From: Pseudomonas fluorescens
GTDB lineage: Bacteria; Pseudomonadota; Gammaproteobacteria; Pseudomonadales; Pseudomonadaceae
NCBI RefSeq assembly: GCF_001307155.1
Contig: NZ_CP012830.1
Coordinates: 1,054,001 to 1,118,000 of the forward strand
Length of the DNA stretch: 64,000 nucleotides
Direction: 5' to 3'
Part shown: positions 23,598 through 33,226 of the stretch, one piece after another
Layout: the number at the start of each line of letters is the position of its first letter
Position numbering within the stretch: the first letter of the stretch is position 1
Made by a program: the position numbers and the translations under genes
The notes under the pieces: model-generated
Database searches by the model: none
What the model saw: only the letters and a program-made list of their open reading frames with translations
Told to the model about the DNA's origin: nothing

Positions 23598-26038
23598 CAG
23601 AACTCCAACGTGCTGGACAGCGAGATCTGGCGCGAATCGCCCATCGACACAAAGAACCGGTTGACGGCCGAGGTGTAGTAGGTGCGGTCGAAGAGGTTTT
23701 TCACGTTGAGCTGGAACTTGACCTTCTGCCCGTCGAGTTTGGTGTCGTAGGTGGCGAACGCATCGGCCACGGTATAGCTCGGCAGGTCGAAGTCGTTCAC
23801 CGCGTTACCGGCCCGCTCGCCGACATACCGGGCGCCTGCGCCGACCCGCAACTGGTCGCCACCGACGATGGTGCCGAAGTCATAGACTGCCGACAGCGAG
23901 CCGGTGTTTTTCGCCACGTTTTGCAGTCGTTTGCCTTTGTAGGTCGGGTCTTCGGTGACCTCCGCGTCGGTGTAGGCGTAGCTGCCGATCATGCTCCAGC
24001 GGTCGCTCAACTGACCGGTCAGGTCCACTTCCAGGCCACGGGAACGCACTTCACCGGCCGCACTGTAGGTGGTGACCAACGGGTTCTCGGAGTTAGACAC
24101 CAGCACGTTGCGTTTCTTGATGTCGAACAGCGCAATATTGCCGGTCACGCGACCCGGCATGTCGAGCTTGGCCCCCAGTTCCCAGGACTTGGCTTCTTCC
24201 GGTGCAATGCTGCCATCGAGCACGATCGAGCTGCCGCTCAACGGCGCAATGGTCGAGTTCGGTTTGAAGGATTCGGTGTAGCTGCCGTAGAACGACAACT
24301 CGTCGGTATAGCGATACACCAGGCCGGCACGCGGCACCCATTTCTGACCGTTGCTGTCGGTGTTGGCCTTGAACGGACGGCCCTTGCCGGCGTACTGGTC
24401 GTACTCCTGGAAGCGTCCGCCAGCCACCAGAATCCACTGGTCGTTCAGGTGGATCGAGTCCTGCAGGAACACCGAATCGCTGCGCAGCAGATCGGTCTGA
24501 TTGCTGTCCGCTGCGCTGACCGTGGTGCCTGCCACTTCACGACCGTAGACCGGGTCCAGATAGCTGAAGGACGGGAACAGGCTCTTCTGCCGGATCAGGT
24601 CGGCGCGGTAGATCTTGCGGTATTCGTCATCCACACCGAACACCAGATCGTGTTGCATGCCGGCCACATCGACCTTGCCTTCAAGGCTGGCGGTGGTGAA
24701 GCGATCGGTGGTCAGGGCGCCTTGGGTGCCGTCCATACTGCGGGTCAGCGTGCCTTTTTTCGGGTCGATGGCGGTGATGCGAACCTGGCTGGCGTCGTAG
24801 GTTTCGCGGTTCCAGCTGTAGCCGAAGTGGGCTTTCCAGTTGTCATTGAGCTCGTGGTCGGCTTCGAAATGGTACAGGTCCGAACGGCCTTCCATATTGT
24901 TGAACGGCTCGTCGAGACGCCGGCCACGCGGGATGTCCAACGGATGATTGGTGCGCGGGTCAATGGCCGTGCCACGGTCGAACGGTGCAAGAAACTCGCG
25001 GTGCTCGTAGGCAAACAACAGCTTGGTGCTCTCGCCGAACCAGGCCAGGGACGGCGCGATCAACGTCTCGCGATGCGTGCCGAAATTGCGCCAGTAGTCT
25101 TCATCTTCGTGGTCCAGCACCATTCGGTAGGCCAGACCGGAGTCGCCCAGTGGCCCGGTGCTGTCGAGGCTGCCACCGCTGCCGTTCTTGCCGTTGCCAT
25201 AGCTCGAGCCGCGCAGGGTCAAGGCGTTGTATTGCGTCAGTTCGGGCTTCTTGCTGACCATGTTCACCACGCCACCGGGGTCCTGGATGCCGTAGAGCAA
25301 CGAGGCCGGTCCCTTCAAGACTTCAACCCGATCCACCGAGGCGTTCAGGCCACGGCCCTGCACCAGCGGCATGCCATCGCGCATGATCGAGCCGTTGCGG
25401 TTGTCACCGAACCCGCGAGTCATCACCGAATCCTGAGTACTCCCCAGCGTGTTGCCTTGGGTAATGCCGCTGACATTGGCCAGCGCATCGTCCAGATTGC
25501 GCGGCACTTGGTCACGCAGCACCTGGGCCGGGACCACGTTGATGGTCTGGGGGATTTCCTGGAGCGAGGCCGATGAACGTGCCACTGAGGTGGTGGACGG
25601 CGGCTGATAGCTCATCGGTTGCTCAACCGCCGAGGTGATGGTGGTTGCACCGAGATTCAGCGCGCCTTCGGTGGGCTGTGGTTCAAGGGCCAGCGTGTGG
25701 GCGTCGGTCTGACGAAAGGTGAAACCGGATTTGCTCAGCAAGCGTTGCATGGCTTGCTCGGCGCTCATCTCGCCCTTGATGGCCGGTGCACTGAGACCGT
25801 AGGGCGCTTCATCGGTGTAAACCACGCTGATGCCGGTGACCCGGCTGAAGTCGCTCAACGCCTGGGGCAAGGGTTTGCTGGCAATGTTGAAGCTGAACAG
25901 CGCGCGGTGTTGCTCACTGGACTGCGCAGCGCACGCCACGCTCAACGGCAACAAGGCCAACACCGAAACGGCTAGCGCAGAAGCACCAAACCACTGTTTA
26001 ACCGAACCGCCTGCCGCCGATTTTGCCCTGGACTTCAT
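23597..26038 (-). CDS. TonB-dependent siderophore-type receptor with STN signalling domain
   Basis: The product is 813 aa from ATG 26038 (MKSRAKSAAG); an upstream in-frame start at 26095 would spoil the signal peptide. Order: signal peptide (to about residue 38), STN domain (about 45-100, FNIASKPLPQALSDFSRVTG), a linker, plug (about 140-260, with SLQEIPQTINVVPAQVLRDQ), and a 22-strand barrel ending in an aromatic residue (SSTLEF). The STN domain signals to a FecR-type anti-sigma factor. The FecR/FecI pair of this block is about 6 kb upstream on the same strand. The ligand is probably a ferric siderophore. Confidence 0.93.
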   Translation of the reverse strand: MKSRAKSAAGGSVKQWFGASALAVSVLALLPLSVACAAQSSEQHRALFSFNIASKPLPQALSDFSRVTGISVVYTDEAPYGLSAPAIKGEMSAEQAMQRLLSKSGFTFRQTDAHTLALEPQPTEGALNLGATTITSAVEQPMSYQPPSTTSVARSSASLQEIPQTINVVPAQVLRDQVPRNLDDALANVSGITQGNTLGSTQDSVMTRGFGDNRNGSIMRDGMPLVQGRGLNASVDRVEVLKGPASLLYGIQDPGGVVNMVSKKPELTQYNALTLRGSSYGNGKNGSGGSLDSTGPLGDSGLAYRMVLDHEDEDYWRNFGTHRETLIAPSLAWFGESTKLLFAYEHREFLAPFDRGTAIDPRTNHPLDIPRGRRLDEPFNNMEGRSDLYHFEADHELNDNWKAHFGYSWNRETYDASQVRITAIDPKKGTLTRSMDGTQGALTTDRFTTASLEGKVDVAGMQHDLVFGVDDEYRKIYRADLIRQKSLFPSFSYLDPVYGREVAGTTVSAADSNQTDLLRSDSVFLQDSIHLNDQWILVAGGRFQEYDQYAGKGRPFKANTDSNGQKWVPRAGLVYRYTDELSFYGSYTESFKPNSTIAPLSGSSIVLDGSIAPEEAKSWELGAKLDMPGRVTGNIALFDIKKRNVLVSNSENPLVTTYSAAGEVRSRGLEVDLTGQLSDRWSMIGSYAYTDAEVTEDPTYKGKRLQNVAKNTGSLSAVYDFGTIVGGDQLRVGAGARYVGERAGNAVNDFDLPSYTVADAFATYDTKLDGQKVKFQLNVKNLFDRTYYTSAVNRFFVSMGDSRQISLSSTLEF

Positions 26039-26126
26039 TGCTCGTGACCTGTGTGTAGAAATGCTGCGGATGCGAATGAATCGCACTTTCACCACTACAC
26101 GAATGTCACTCGGGTTTACCTCACAT

Positions 26127-26145
26127 GAAAATTGAAAATAGTTTC
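26127..26145 (-). promoter_or_regulatory. Weak Fur-box-like sequence upstream of the STN receptor
   Basis: gaaaattgaaaatagtttc (plus-strand reading) matches about 11 of 19 positions of the Fur consensus and lies about 90 bp before the receptor start. This is suggestive only. Confidence 0.25.
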
Positions 26146-26175
26146 AAAGCCCCTTACACAACCAGACATGCCGCG

Positions 26176-27876
26176 CTATTTCACCTTCACGATGCGCCCT
26201 GCACTCTTCGCAGAACCAACGGGTTTGCCTTGTTGATCCATGCGGTGCAAGTAATTGATCAGGCTATCCAGGTCCGTCACTTCCAAATCGCTACGGTTGA
26301 TGCCCTGTTTGAAAAGACTGAAGCGATCGCCACCGTCGGCCAGAAAGCCGTTCACCACCAGTCGATAGTTGCGCTCAGGCTGCACTGGCTTACCGTTGAG
26401 ACGAACACTGCCTGGAATCACCCGACTGTCCAGCGGGCGCGTGGAATCCCAGCGATAGCTGAAGCCCCTGGAAACCTGCAGCGCATCAAAACTGCCTCCG
26501 GCCTTCCATTGCTGATTGAGCAATTGTTCGAGTTGCCGACCGTTCAGGTCGAAGGCGATCAGGGTGTTGTTAAACGGCTGCACCGTCGCCACCTGCCCAT
26601 AATTCAGGCGTTTGAGACCAGGCTCCAGGGCCAGGTCGCCACGAATGCCACCGTTGTTCATGAAAGCGATTTGCGCACCATGTGTGGCGCCTGCCGCCAA
26701 TTGAGCATCGGCGATCAAGTCTCCCAACGGCGTCTCCCCCGCCGCATTGGCACGTCGAGTGATCGGTGAAGCCGCGATAGCGCCGACCGGTTTGAGCAGC
26801 ACGTTATTGCTGCGTACTTCAACTTCCCGCTGCAAGGCAAGCATCTGTGGATCGGCTGGATACTGCGTCGGATCGGCCAACAGATTAGTTGCGTGAATAC
26901 CCGTGACCCGATGCTGACCAGGAGTCACATCGAGCGTCAGGCGGGTCATCAGATGCCCATACGAACTGCCCTGAGTCACCAGCAGAGGACCGACCTTGCA
27001 CAGATAACCTTGATGGGAATGCCCGGAGATCAACACATCGACCGCCGGATCGAGTCGCTTGGCCACATCAACGATATCGCCTCTCAGTTGGCTGCAGTCC
27101 TGTTTGTCGTAGGGTTCGGGGGTTGAGCCGCCCTGGTGCACCACCGCGACAATCGCATTGACGCCCTGGCGGTTGAGTTCCGGGATCAGCCGATTGATCG
27201 ACTCGGCTTCGTCCTCGGTACGCAAACCCTGCAGGCCCTTGGCGCTGACCACGGAGGCAACATCGCGCAGCACCGCGCCGACAAAGGCGATTTTCTGGCC
27301 TTTGACCTCTTCGATACGGTACGGCGGCAACAGGGTTTTGCCGGTATCGGTGTCGATCAGGTTCGCCGCCAGGTACGGGAAACCGCTGCCGGGATAGCGG
27401 GCGCGAAACTGACAGGCCTTGGTCGGACGAGTCGATTTGCAGCCACCATTGAGCTGGCGCAGGAACTCTGCCTTGCCGTTGTCCAGCTCATGATTGCCGA
27501 TGGCGCTGAGTTTCATGTCCATGGACCGCAGCGCTTCGAGCGTCGGTTCGTCGGCCCACATCGCCGACAGCGGTGGACTGCCACCCACCAGGTCACCGGC
27601 ACCGATGAACAACAGCTGTGGATCGTCCTTGCGCAGTTGCGTCAGCATCCCGCCGAGGGTCGCAATGCCCCCGGCCTTGAGCATGCGCACACCGTCAGCG
27701 GCCGCGCTGTCACGAACCGAATACGGGTTGGCCTGCAAGTAACCGTGCAGGTCGTTGAGCGCCACGATGTTCACGGCAACCGGTTGGGCTGGTGGCTGAA
27801 CATGGGCGCAACCGCCCAGCGCGGCGATAGCCAGGGCGACGGCACTGAGCAGCCTTGGCAGGGAATGATGTGTCAT
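26176..27876 (-). CDS. 5'-nucleotidase/metallophosphatase lipoprotein (UshA family)
   Basis: The 566-aa enzyme would hydrolyse nucleotides or other phosphoesters in the periplasm or on the outer membrane. A lipobox (LGGC, cysteine 23) marks it as a lipoprotein. The N-terminal metallophosphatase domain shows NDLHG, GAGDLVGG, GNHELD and SGHSHQG, which bind the two metal ions. The C-terminal nucleotide-binding domain shows NNGGIRGDL and DGGDRFSLF. It lies 38 bp after an ExbB gene and closes the TonB module. The link to TonB transport is unusual. Confidence 0.92.
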   Translation of the reverse strand: MTHHSLPRLLSAVALAIAALGGCAHVQPPAQPVAVNIVALNDLHGYLQANPYSVRDSAAADGVRMLKAGGIATLGGMLTQLRKDDPQLLFIGAGDLVGGSPPLSAMWADEPTLEALRSMDMKLSAIGNHELDNGKAEFLRQLNGGCKSTRPTKACQFRARYPGSGFPYLAANLIDTDTGKTLLPPYRIEEVKGQKIAFVGAVLRDVASVVSAKGLQGLRTEDEAESINRLIPELNRQGVNAIVAVVHQGGSTPEPYDKQDCSQLRGDIVDVAKRLDPAVDVLISGHSHQGYLCKVGPLLVTQGSSYGHLMTRLTLDVTPGQHRVTGIHATNLLADPTQYPADPQMLALQREVEVRSNNVLLKPVGAIAASPITRRANAAGETPLGDLIADAQLAAGATHGAQIAFMNNGGIRGDLALEPGLKRLNYGQVATVQPFNNTLIAFDLNGRQLEQLLNQQWKAGGSFDALQVSRGFSYRWDSTRPLDSRVIPGSVRLNGKPVQPERNYRLVVNGFLADGGDRFSLFKQGINRSDLEVTDLDSLINYLHRMDQQGKPVGSAKSAGRIVKVK

Positions 27877-27914
27877 GGGGTCATCCTTGTTCGCTAATCG
27901 AAATCCGCAGGAGA

Positions 27915-28559
27915 TCAGGCCGATTGCAGTTGGCCGTGTATCGCTTGCGGCACTTCAACCTGTTTTAGCGTAGTCCCCATCCCTGCACGCAGCAGGAGGA
28001 TTTTCAGGTGGTCGGTAATACGCTCGACCCGGTCCTGGAAGTGGTTGTGGAAAATCATGCTGCCCAACGCGACGGCGATCCCAAGCGCCGTGGCGTACAG
28101 CGCAGTCCCAATGCCTTTGGAGACTTCACCGGGGTCCGAAACGCCGGTCTCGGCCAATGCCTTGAAGGTGTCGATGATCCCCAGAATCGTCCCCAGCAAC
28201 CCCAGCAATGGCGCTGCGGTAACCACGGTTTCGAGCAACCACAAACCGTGCATCAGCTTGCTGCGGGTAGAAATGTAGATCGACTCACTGAGGTCTTCCA
28301 GATCCTTGTGCGTCGCCAGCCCTTGTTTGTGCGCAAACAGCGTTTCAAGCATTTCCAGTGGCAGGCTGTTGCGCTGGCACAACGCGGCGGGAAGGTCCTC
28401 GACAGCGTGCATGGTCGGGTTTAGCACTGCTTCGAGTTTTTTCGCCTGCCGCAGGCTGAAGCTGAAGTAAATTCCGCGTTCGACGGCGATGAAAGCGGCA
28501 ATCGCAGCCGCGCCGTACAGGGTGTAGAAGGTAATGTCGTGCAGCAGATTCATGTCCAT
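27915..28559 (-). CDS. exbB: ExbB/TolQ-type proton-channel protein
   Basis: The 214-aa protein has three membrane segments (about residues 10-27, 107-127 and 150-170) and the conserved AAPLLGLLGTILGIIDTF plus GIGTALYATALGIAVALGSMIFHNHF stretches of the MotA/TolQ/ExbB family. With ExbD it uses the proton gradient to energise TonB. In this locus ExbB and ExbD are separated by the tonB and receptor genes, which differs from the usual exbB-exbD order. It starts 35 bp after the receptor stop, with GAGGG upstream of the ATG. Confidence 0.92.
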   Translation of the reverse strand: MDMNLLHDITFYTLYGAAAIAAFIAVERGIYFSFSLRQAKKLEAVLNPTMHAVEDLPAALCQRNSLPLEMLETLFAHKQGLATHKDLEDLSESIYISTRSKLMHGLWLLETVVTAAPLLGLLGTILGIIDTFKALAETGVSDPGEVSKGIGTALYATALGIAVALGSMIFHNHFQDRVERITDHLKILLLRAGMGTTLKQVEVPQAIHGQLQSA

Positions 28560-28594
28560 CGGTAAACCCTCGGGTCAGAACGAATTCAGCGAAA

Positions 28595-30838
28595 TCAGAA
28601 AGCCGCTTCCAGCGAAACCACGGCCGTGCGTTCTTCGCCGACGTTGTAGTACGCGGTACTTGGGGCCAGGCCATTGGTGGGTTGCGAGTTGAACGACACG
28701 GTGCGCACCGAGGCCAGGTATTCCTTGTCGAATACGTTGAGCATCGAGAAGCGCAGGGTCGCCTTCTTGAACACCTTCTTATCGACTGGCAGGTACACGC
28801 CGGCATTGAGGTCGACCACAGTGCGCCCGGCGATCTTCTCGTCGTTGGTCAAATCGCCGTAGTAACTGCCCACGTACTTGCCCGCGACGTTGCCGTAGAA
28901 GCGGTTGTCGTCATAACCCAGGCTGAGGTTGAGCATGTTTTGCGGCACGTTGGTCAGCTGCTTGCCGGAGGTTGGCAGCAACACGCCCTTGTTCTTGAAG
29001 TCGTCCTGCTGCTCGGAACGGGTGTAGGTGTACGAGGCGTAATAGTTAAAGTTGTGCGGCAGTAAACCACTCCACTCCAGCTCCAGGCCTTTGTTGGTCA
29101 CCTCACCGACGTTGGCCACGACAAAGTCGCCATTGAGGTCGGTAGTCGACAGCTGCCGATCCTTGAAGGTGATGTAGAACAGGCTCGCACTGAGCGCCAT
29201 GGCCTCTTCGCTGTAACGCCAACCCAACTCCTGGTTCCAGCTCAACTCGGGTTTCAGGCTGATGGAGTCGCCCTTGTTGTACAGCACGTAATTGGGTGGG
29301 GTGCGCATGTTGCGGGTGACGTTATAGAACGTCTGGTTGCGCGCATCGATCTGGTACTTGGCGCTGAAGCTGGGCAGGAACTCGTGGTAGCGGGCGTCCT
29401 TCTTTTCCGGCTTGTCGGTCAGGCTGCCAAGGTTGTCGCCTTCACGCTCGACGTACTGATACGCCAGTGCACCGGTCAACGTCAGGTCCGGCGTGGCGAG
29501 CCAGGTGTCCTGAATCCACAGTTTTTGTGCCGGGGTCACGGTGTATTGATGGCGGCCCTGAACGGTCTTGCCGTTTCGGTCGACCAATTGATTGGACGCA
29601 CCGTAGTCGCCCCATATATCCACCGGACTGCCACCGGGATCGATCGCGATATACGGCTGGGTCTGGCGTTGGCGAGCGCGTTCGTACCAGTAGCCAACGT
29701 CCAGGCTGTGCTCATCGTTGATGTCCCATTTGAGTTTGCTGGTCATGCCGGGGCGCCAGGTCTCGGTCCAGGACGGTCGGTAGTAGGTATTGGCACCCAG
29801 CCCTGTGAGGTCAAAGTTACCGGCCTTGTCCGAGGTGCTGGAGAGTGCCGTGGAGGTCTGGCTGCTGTAGCTGCCGCCGCTGGACCAGACGTAATACGGG
29901 TTGAATGTCAGGCTCAGGTCATCGCGCAGTTGAAAGCGCTGAGTGACCGAAGACGTCACGCTTTCAAAGGGATTGCGATTGAGCTTGAAGGACTGCAACA
30001 CCTGGCCGGCCTTGTTGTATACGGTGTTTTCGGCGTAATCCAGTCGTCGCCCCTGGTTCTCGAACTGGGCTTTGCTCAGGGTGTTGTAGTTGTAGTTTTC
30101 CTGCCGGTTGTATTTGACGATGGCGTTGGTCGAGTTGCCATTGCCGTCCTCGAACAAGGTGTTCCATTCCACCTTGTCAGCCAGCAATGAGCCCTTGCCC
30201 CGCCATTTGTCGCCCTCTGTATGCGACGCCGAAACCCAGGTCTTGAAGCCGCCCAGATCACCGGTGTTGATCCGCGCGAAGGTCTTGTGCAGGTTGTTTG
30301 AACCCAGGGCCTGTTTGACGAAGACGCCGGGATCTTTCTCCGGGCGAATCGTCACCAGACCGATATTACCGCCACTGGAGCCGATGTGCGGACCGTCAGC
30401 CTCGGCGGAGCCCTGAGTGACAAACACTTCGGCGAGGTTTTCCGGATCGCCAAGCAGGTTCGGGTAAATGTTGTAGTCACCCGAATCATTGATCGGGAAT
30501 CCGTCGGAAGAAAGACCGACCTGATCGGAGTTCATCCCGCGCATAGTGAAACTGGTGCCGCTCAGTCCGGTGGCATCGGTGCTGGAAACGTTGATCCCCG
30601 GTGTGTACTTGAGCTTGTCCAGGGCGTTGGCCGTGGGCGCCATTTCGTCCATGGCTTCTTTGGTCACGGTGGAGCGCGATTTGGCACTTTCTTCCTTGAT
30701 CATATGGCCGTTGCCCAGGGTTTGTTTGCCGGTCACATTCACCGCGCCGACATCTACCGAGTCATCAGCCAGTACCTGCGGCGCAAAGCCGCCCAGGCCC
30801 GATGCTAATAGCAGGGCATAGAGTTTATTGATCTTCAC
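28595..30838 (-). CDS. TonB-dependent outer-membrane receptor (no STN domain)
   Basis: The 747-aa protein has a signal peptide (LYALLLASGLGGFAPQVLA), a plug (about 45-170, with MRGMNSDQVGLSSDGFPIND), and a barrel ending in SLEAAF. It lacks the STN domain of the neighbouring receptor at 23.6-26.0 kb, so it cannot signal by the classic route. It sits in an operon between tonB and exbB, which implies a dedicated energy supply. The ligand is unknown; the lipoprotein phosphatase in the same operon suggests a phosphorylated compound. Confidence 0.92.
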   Translation of the reverse strand: MKINKLYALLLASGLGGFAPQVLADDSVDVGAVNVTGKQTLGNGHMIKEESAKSRSTVTKEAMDEMAPTANALDKLKYTPGINVSSTDATGLSGTSFTMRGMNSDQVGLSSDGFPINDSGDYNIYPNLLGDPENLAEVFVTQGSAEADGPHIGSSGGNIGLVTIRPEKDPGVFVKQALGSNNLHKTFARINTGDLGGFKTWVSASHTEGDKWRGKGSLLADKVEWNTLFEDGNGNSTNAIVKYNRQENYNYNTLSKAQFENQGRRLDYAENTVYNKAGQVLQSFKLNRNPFESVTSSVTQRFQLRDDLSLTFNPYYVWSSGGSYSSQTSTALSSTSDKAGNFDLTGLGANTYYRPSWTETWRPGMTSKLKWDINDEHSLDVGYWYERARQRQTQPYIAIDPGGSPVDIWGDYGASNQLVDRNGKTVQGRHQYTVTPAQKLWIQDTWLATPDLTLTGALAYQYVEREGDNLGSLTDKPEKKDARYHEFLPSFSAKYQIDARNQTFYNVTRNMRTPPNYVLYNKGDSISLKPELSWNQELGWRYSEEAMALSASLFYITFKDRQLSTTDLNGDFVVANVGEVTNKGLELEWSGLLPHNFNYYASYTYTRSEQQDDFKNKGVLLPTSGKQLTNVPQNMLNLSLGYDDNRFYGNVAGKYVGSYYGDLTNDEKIAGRTVVDLNAGVYLPVDKKVFKKATLRFSMLNVFDKEYLASVRTVSFNSQPTNGLAPSTAYYNVGEERTAVVSLEAAF

Positions 30839-30896
30839 GGGTAATCCCTTACATACATCTATCTGTTAGTGGATGGCGGGTTATTCCAGGTTGAAA

Positions 30897-31646
30897 CTAT
30901 TCAAGGTTGTAACTAAAGGTCGCGGTAAACCGCTGTTTGTCTTTGCCGGAAAACGCATCAGAGGGAAATGGCGAGACTTTCTCCACCCGACGCAAACTGG
31001 TTTGCGCCGCCCGATTGAGCAACATGTTCGGTGCCTTGCTTTCGATACCACTGTTCAACACGTTGCCGGCGCGATCGACTTCCAGCCAGATCACCACATC
31101 GCCATGCGGGCGTTGCAGTGACGCTTCGCGGCTGCTGGGGTATTGCTTGTGCTTTTCCAGTTCGTTGCGCAGCGCGGTGGTGTACACACTTTCCAGCGCT
31201 GCATTGCTCGGCTCCGCGGCCGCTGTTGCAACGGTTGTGGCGGGTTTTGGCGCGGCGGTCGTGATCACCGGAGCCGGTACCGGCGCAGTGCTTTTCGCTA
31301 TGGCTGCGGTGGCGGCAGGCGCTGGTGCTTGCTTGACCACTACCGGTTTTGGCGCTGGCGGCCGGGGTTTCACCACAGGCTTTGGTTTAGGCGGTTCGAT
31401 GACCACCGGCTCCACTACTTCGGGCTCGACCAGCGGTGTCTCGGGTTCCGGGGGTGGAGGCTCGGGCGTGGGTTCGACGGCGGCCAGCAACTCGGCCGCA
31501 TCCATCAGCGCGATTTCTACCGTGCTGTCGTCATACACCGGTTTGATCTGCAAACTCTGCAACTGGCTGGTGTAGATCACGATAACCACCAGGCAAGCCG
31601 GCAGCAGGCACGCGATCCATTGGCGAGCTTTATAAAGACTGAACAT
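30897..31646 (-). CDS. tonB: TonB-family energy transducer
   Basis: The 249-aa protein starts at ATG 31646, 4 bp after the exbD stop. An N-terminal helix (WIACLLPACLVVIVIYTSQL) anchors it in the inner membrane. A proline-rich spacer (PTPEPPPPEPETP, PPKPKPVVKPRPPAPKP) crosses the periplasm. The C-terminal TonB domain includes LEKHKQYPSSREASLQRPHG and VDRAGNVLNSGIESKA. It would contact the TonB box of the adjacent receptor. The longer ORF from 31691 has no good start. Confidence 0.92.
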   Translation of the reverse strand: MFSLYKARQWIACLLPACLVVIVIYTSQLQSLQIKPVYDDSTVEIALMDAAELLAAVEPTPEPPPPEPETPLVEPEVVEPVVIEPPKPKPVVKPRPPAPKPVVVKQAPAPAATAAIAKSTAPVPAPVITTAAPKPATTVATAAAEPSNAALESVYTTALRNELEKHKQYPSSREASLQRPHGDVVIWLEVDRAGNVLNSGIESKAPNMLLNRAAQTSLRRVEKVSPFPSDAFSGKDKQRFTATFSYNLE

Positions 31647-31650
31647 GGCG

Positions 31651-32058
31651 TCAGGTCTTGCGCGTAGCAATAGAAACGGAGGAGAAGCCATTGCCCTTGA
31701 GCAAATCCATCACCGACACCAGGCGTTTGACTTCAACGCCCTGATCGCTGTTGATGATAATGACCAACTTCTCGGCGCCGTTATTCAGCACTTTAAGTTG
31801 CGCTAGCAAGGTACTTTCGTTGATGTCCTGACCGTCGAGTTGCAAGCGCTCGTCGAGGCCAAGAGTAATGATGGCTTTGTTTTGTGGCTTGAGTTGTTGT
31901 GCCTGACTGGCGACCGGCAACTGGGTCTTGATGCCCACGGCCGGAATCACGTTCAGGCTGATCAATACGAAGAACACCAACAGAAACATCATCACGTCGA
32001 TCATCGGAATGATCTCGATGTGAGCTTTTTTCTTGTGGGTAACATCCCAACTGCGCAT
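31651..32058 (-). CDS. exbD: ExbD/TolR-type protein
   Basis: The 135-aa protein has one N-terminal membrane helix with the conserved aspartate (IIPMIDVMMFLLVFFVLISL) followed by a periplasmic domain (KLVIIINSDQGVEVKRLVSVMDLL). It is the first gene of the run exbD-tonB-receptor-exbB-nucleotidase. ExbD and ExbB together form the proton-driven motor for TonB. Confidence 0.92.
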   Translation of the reverse strand: MRSWDVTHKKKAHIEIIPMIDVMMFLLVFFVLISLNVIPAVGIKTQLPVASQAQQLKPQNKAIITLGLDERLQLDGQDINESTLLAQLKVLNNGAEKLVIIINSDQGVEVKRLVSVMDLLKGNGFSSVSIATRKT

Positions 32059-32236
32059 CGCACCTCTCCCTGTTATTCAATCATCTGAACGATGAATGTG
32101 CCCTCCGGCGGTTCCTGACCATTTGCTCAGGAATGCGAAGATCATCCTCGGGAGTTGTATCGTTTTGGTTACAGAAAGGGACTATTGAGATGACCATTGG
32201 ATGACGCATCGTGAGGGCTCGATATCGCCCTCACCC
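32059..32236 (-). promoter_or_regulatory. Gap between fecR and the exbD module
   Basis: This 178-bp region probably holds the promoter of the exbD-tonB-receptor-exbB-nucleotidase operon. A hairpin (gtgagggc/gccctcac at 32210-32233) sits right after the fecR stop and could act as a weak terminator. No ECF or sigma-70 promoter could be fixed by eye. Confidence 0.4.
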
Positions 32237-33226
32237 TCAGCGCAGAATAATCACCCGTCCCAACAGGCTGTGCTGCTCGAACCCCAACACCCCTTGCAGG
32301 GAATCGAGCACCGCTTGCGGGTCTTTGCTCGGAAAGCTGCCACTGATCCGTCGCGCGGCCAGGTCGTCGTTGAGCACCACGATCCGCCCCGGGTAATAGC
32401 GGTCGAGGTCTTTCACCACATCGGCCAAGGGTGACTTGTAGTAATTGAGCCAGCCCTGACGCCAGGCCAGTTGCGCTTCACTGTCGACGGCGTGGAGTTT
32501 TGCTGCGCTGCCAGCGCCATAAGCCACTTGCTGGCCGGCCGTCAGCACCTGCTGCTCGGCGCCCTTGGTCGGCGTCACACCGACGCGTCCAGAAAGTACC
32601 GTCACCTGCACGCCCGCCGGTTGCAAGCGCACTTCGAACTGCGTGCCGAGCACCCGCGCCTCGCCTTTTTCGGCATCGACCACAAAGGGCTCGCCGGTAT
32701 GGCTCACGTTGAAAAAGGCTGCACCGCGGCGCAGCCGAACATGCCGCTCACCGTGGCTGAAATCCACGGCAATGGCGCTGTCGGCATCGAGGATGACTCG
32801 GGATTGATCGGCCAAGGTCACGTTGCGCACTTCACCCGGTGCCGAGACGTAGTCCGCCGTTAAATCATCGAACCAACGCGAGGGCTGCCAGCCGGCGCCT
32901 ATCGAAACCATCAGCAGCAAGCAGGCGGCCATGGCCAAACCGCCAGACCAGCGCCGCACGCCGGAACGTCTGGAGCGCTGCATCGCATTGAGATAACCCT
33001 GCAGGGCAAAGGCGTCTTCGTCGGCCAGGGTACGAGCCGGTGCTTCGCTCATTTCCCAGACCACTTGCGCCCGGGCGTAGGCTTCGGCATGCGCCGGATC
33101 GGCCTGCAACCAGCGACCGAACGTGGCGTGATCGCCGCTGCTCGGCTGATCCTGCAACAGGCTCAGCCAGGCCAGCGCGACCTGCTCCTGAGCCGGCGTC
33201 GGAGTGACATTGACGGTGTGATTCAC
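32237..33226 (-). CDS. fecR: FecR-family anti-sigma factor
   Basis: The 329-aa inner-membrane protein has an N-terminal cytoplasmic sigma-binding domain (DUF4880-like, ALAWLSLLQDQPSSGDHATF), one membrane helix near residues 93-112 (GLAMAACLLLMVSIGAGW), and a periplasmic FecR domain (SVSAPGEVRNVTLADQSRVILDADS-type motif in pieces). It starts with GTG and overlaps the fecI stop by 4 bp. It receives the signal from an STN-containing receptor and releases the sigma factor. The probable partner is the receptor at 23597-26038. Confidence 0.92.
   Translation of the reverse strand: MNHTVNVTPTPAQEQVALAWLSLLQDQPSSGDHATFGRWLQADPAHAEAYARAQVVWEMSEAPARTLADEDAFALQGYLNAMQRSRRSGVRRWSGGLAMAACLLLMVSIGAGWQPSRWFDDLTADYVSAPGEVRNVTLADQSRVILDADSAIAVDFSHGERHVRLRRGAAFFNVSHTGEPFVVDAEKGEARVLGTQFEVRLQPAGVQVTVLSGRVGVTPTKGAEQQVLTAGQQVAYGAGSAAKLHAVDSEAQLAWRQGWLNYYKSPLADVVKDLDRYYPGRIVVLNDDLAARRISGSFPSKDPQAVLDSLQGVLGFEQHSLLGRVIILR

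Noticed and set aside
23561..25576. 671-codon plus-strand ORF
   Set aside because: It is antisense to the TonB-dependent receptor and has no family resemblance.
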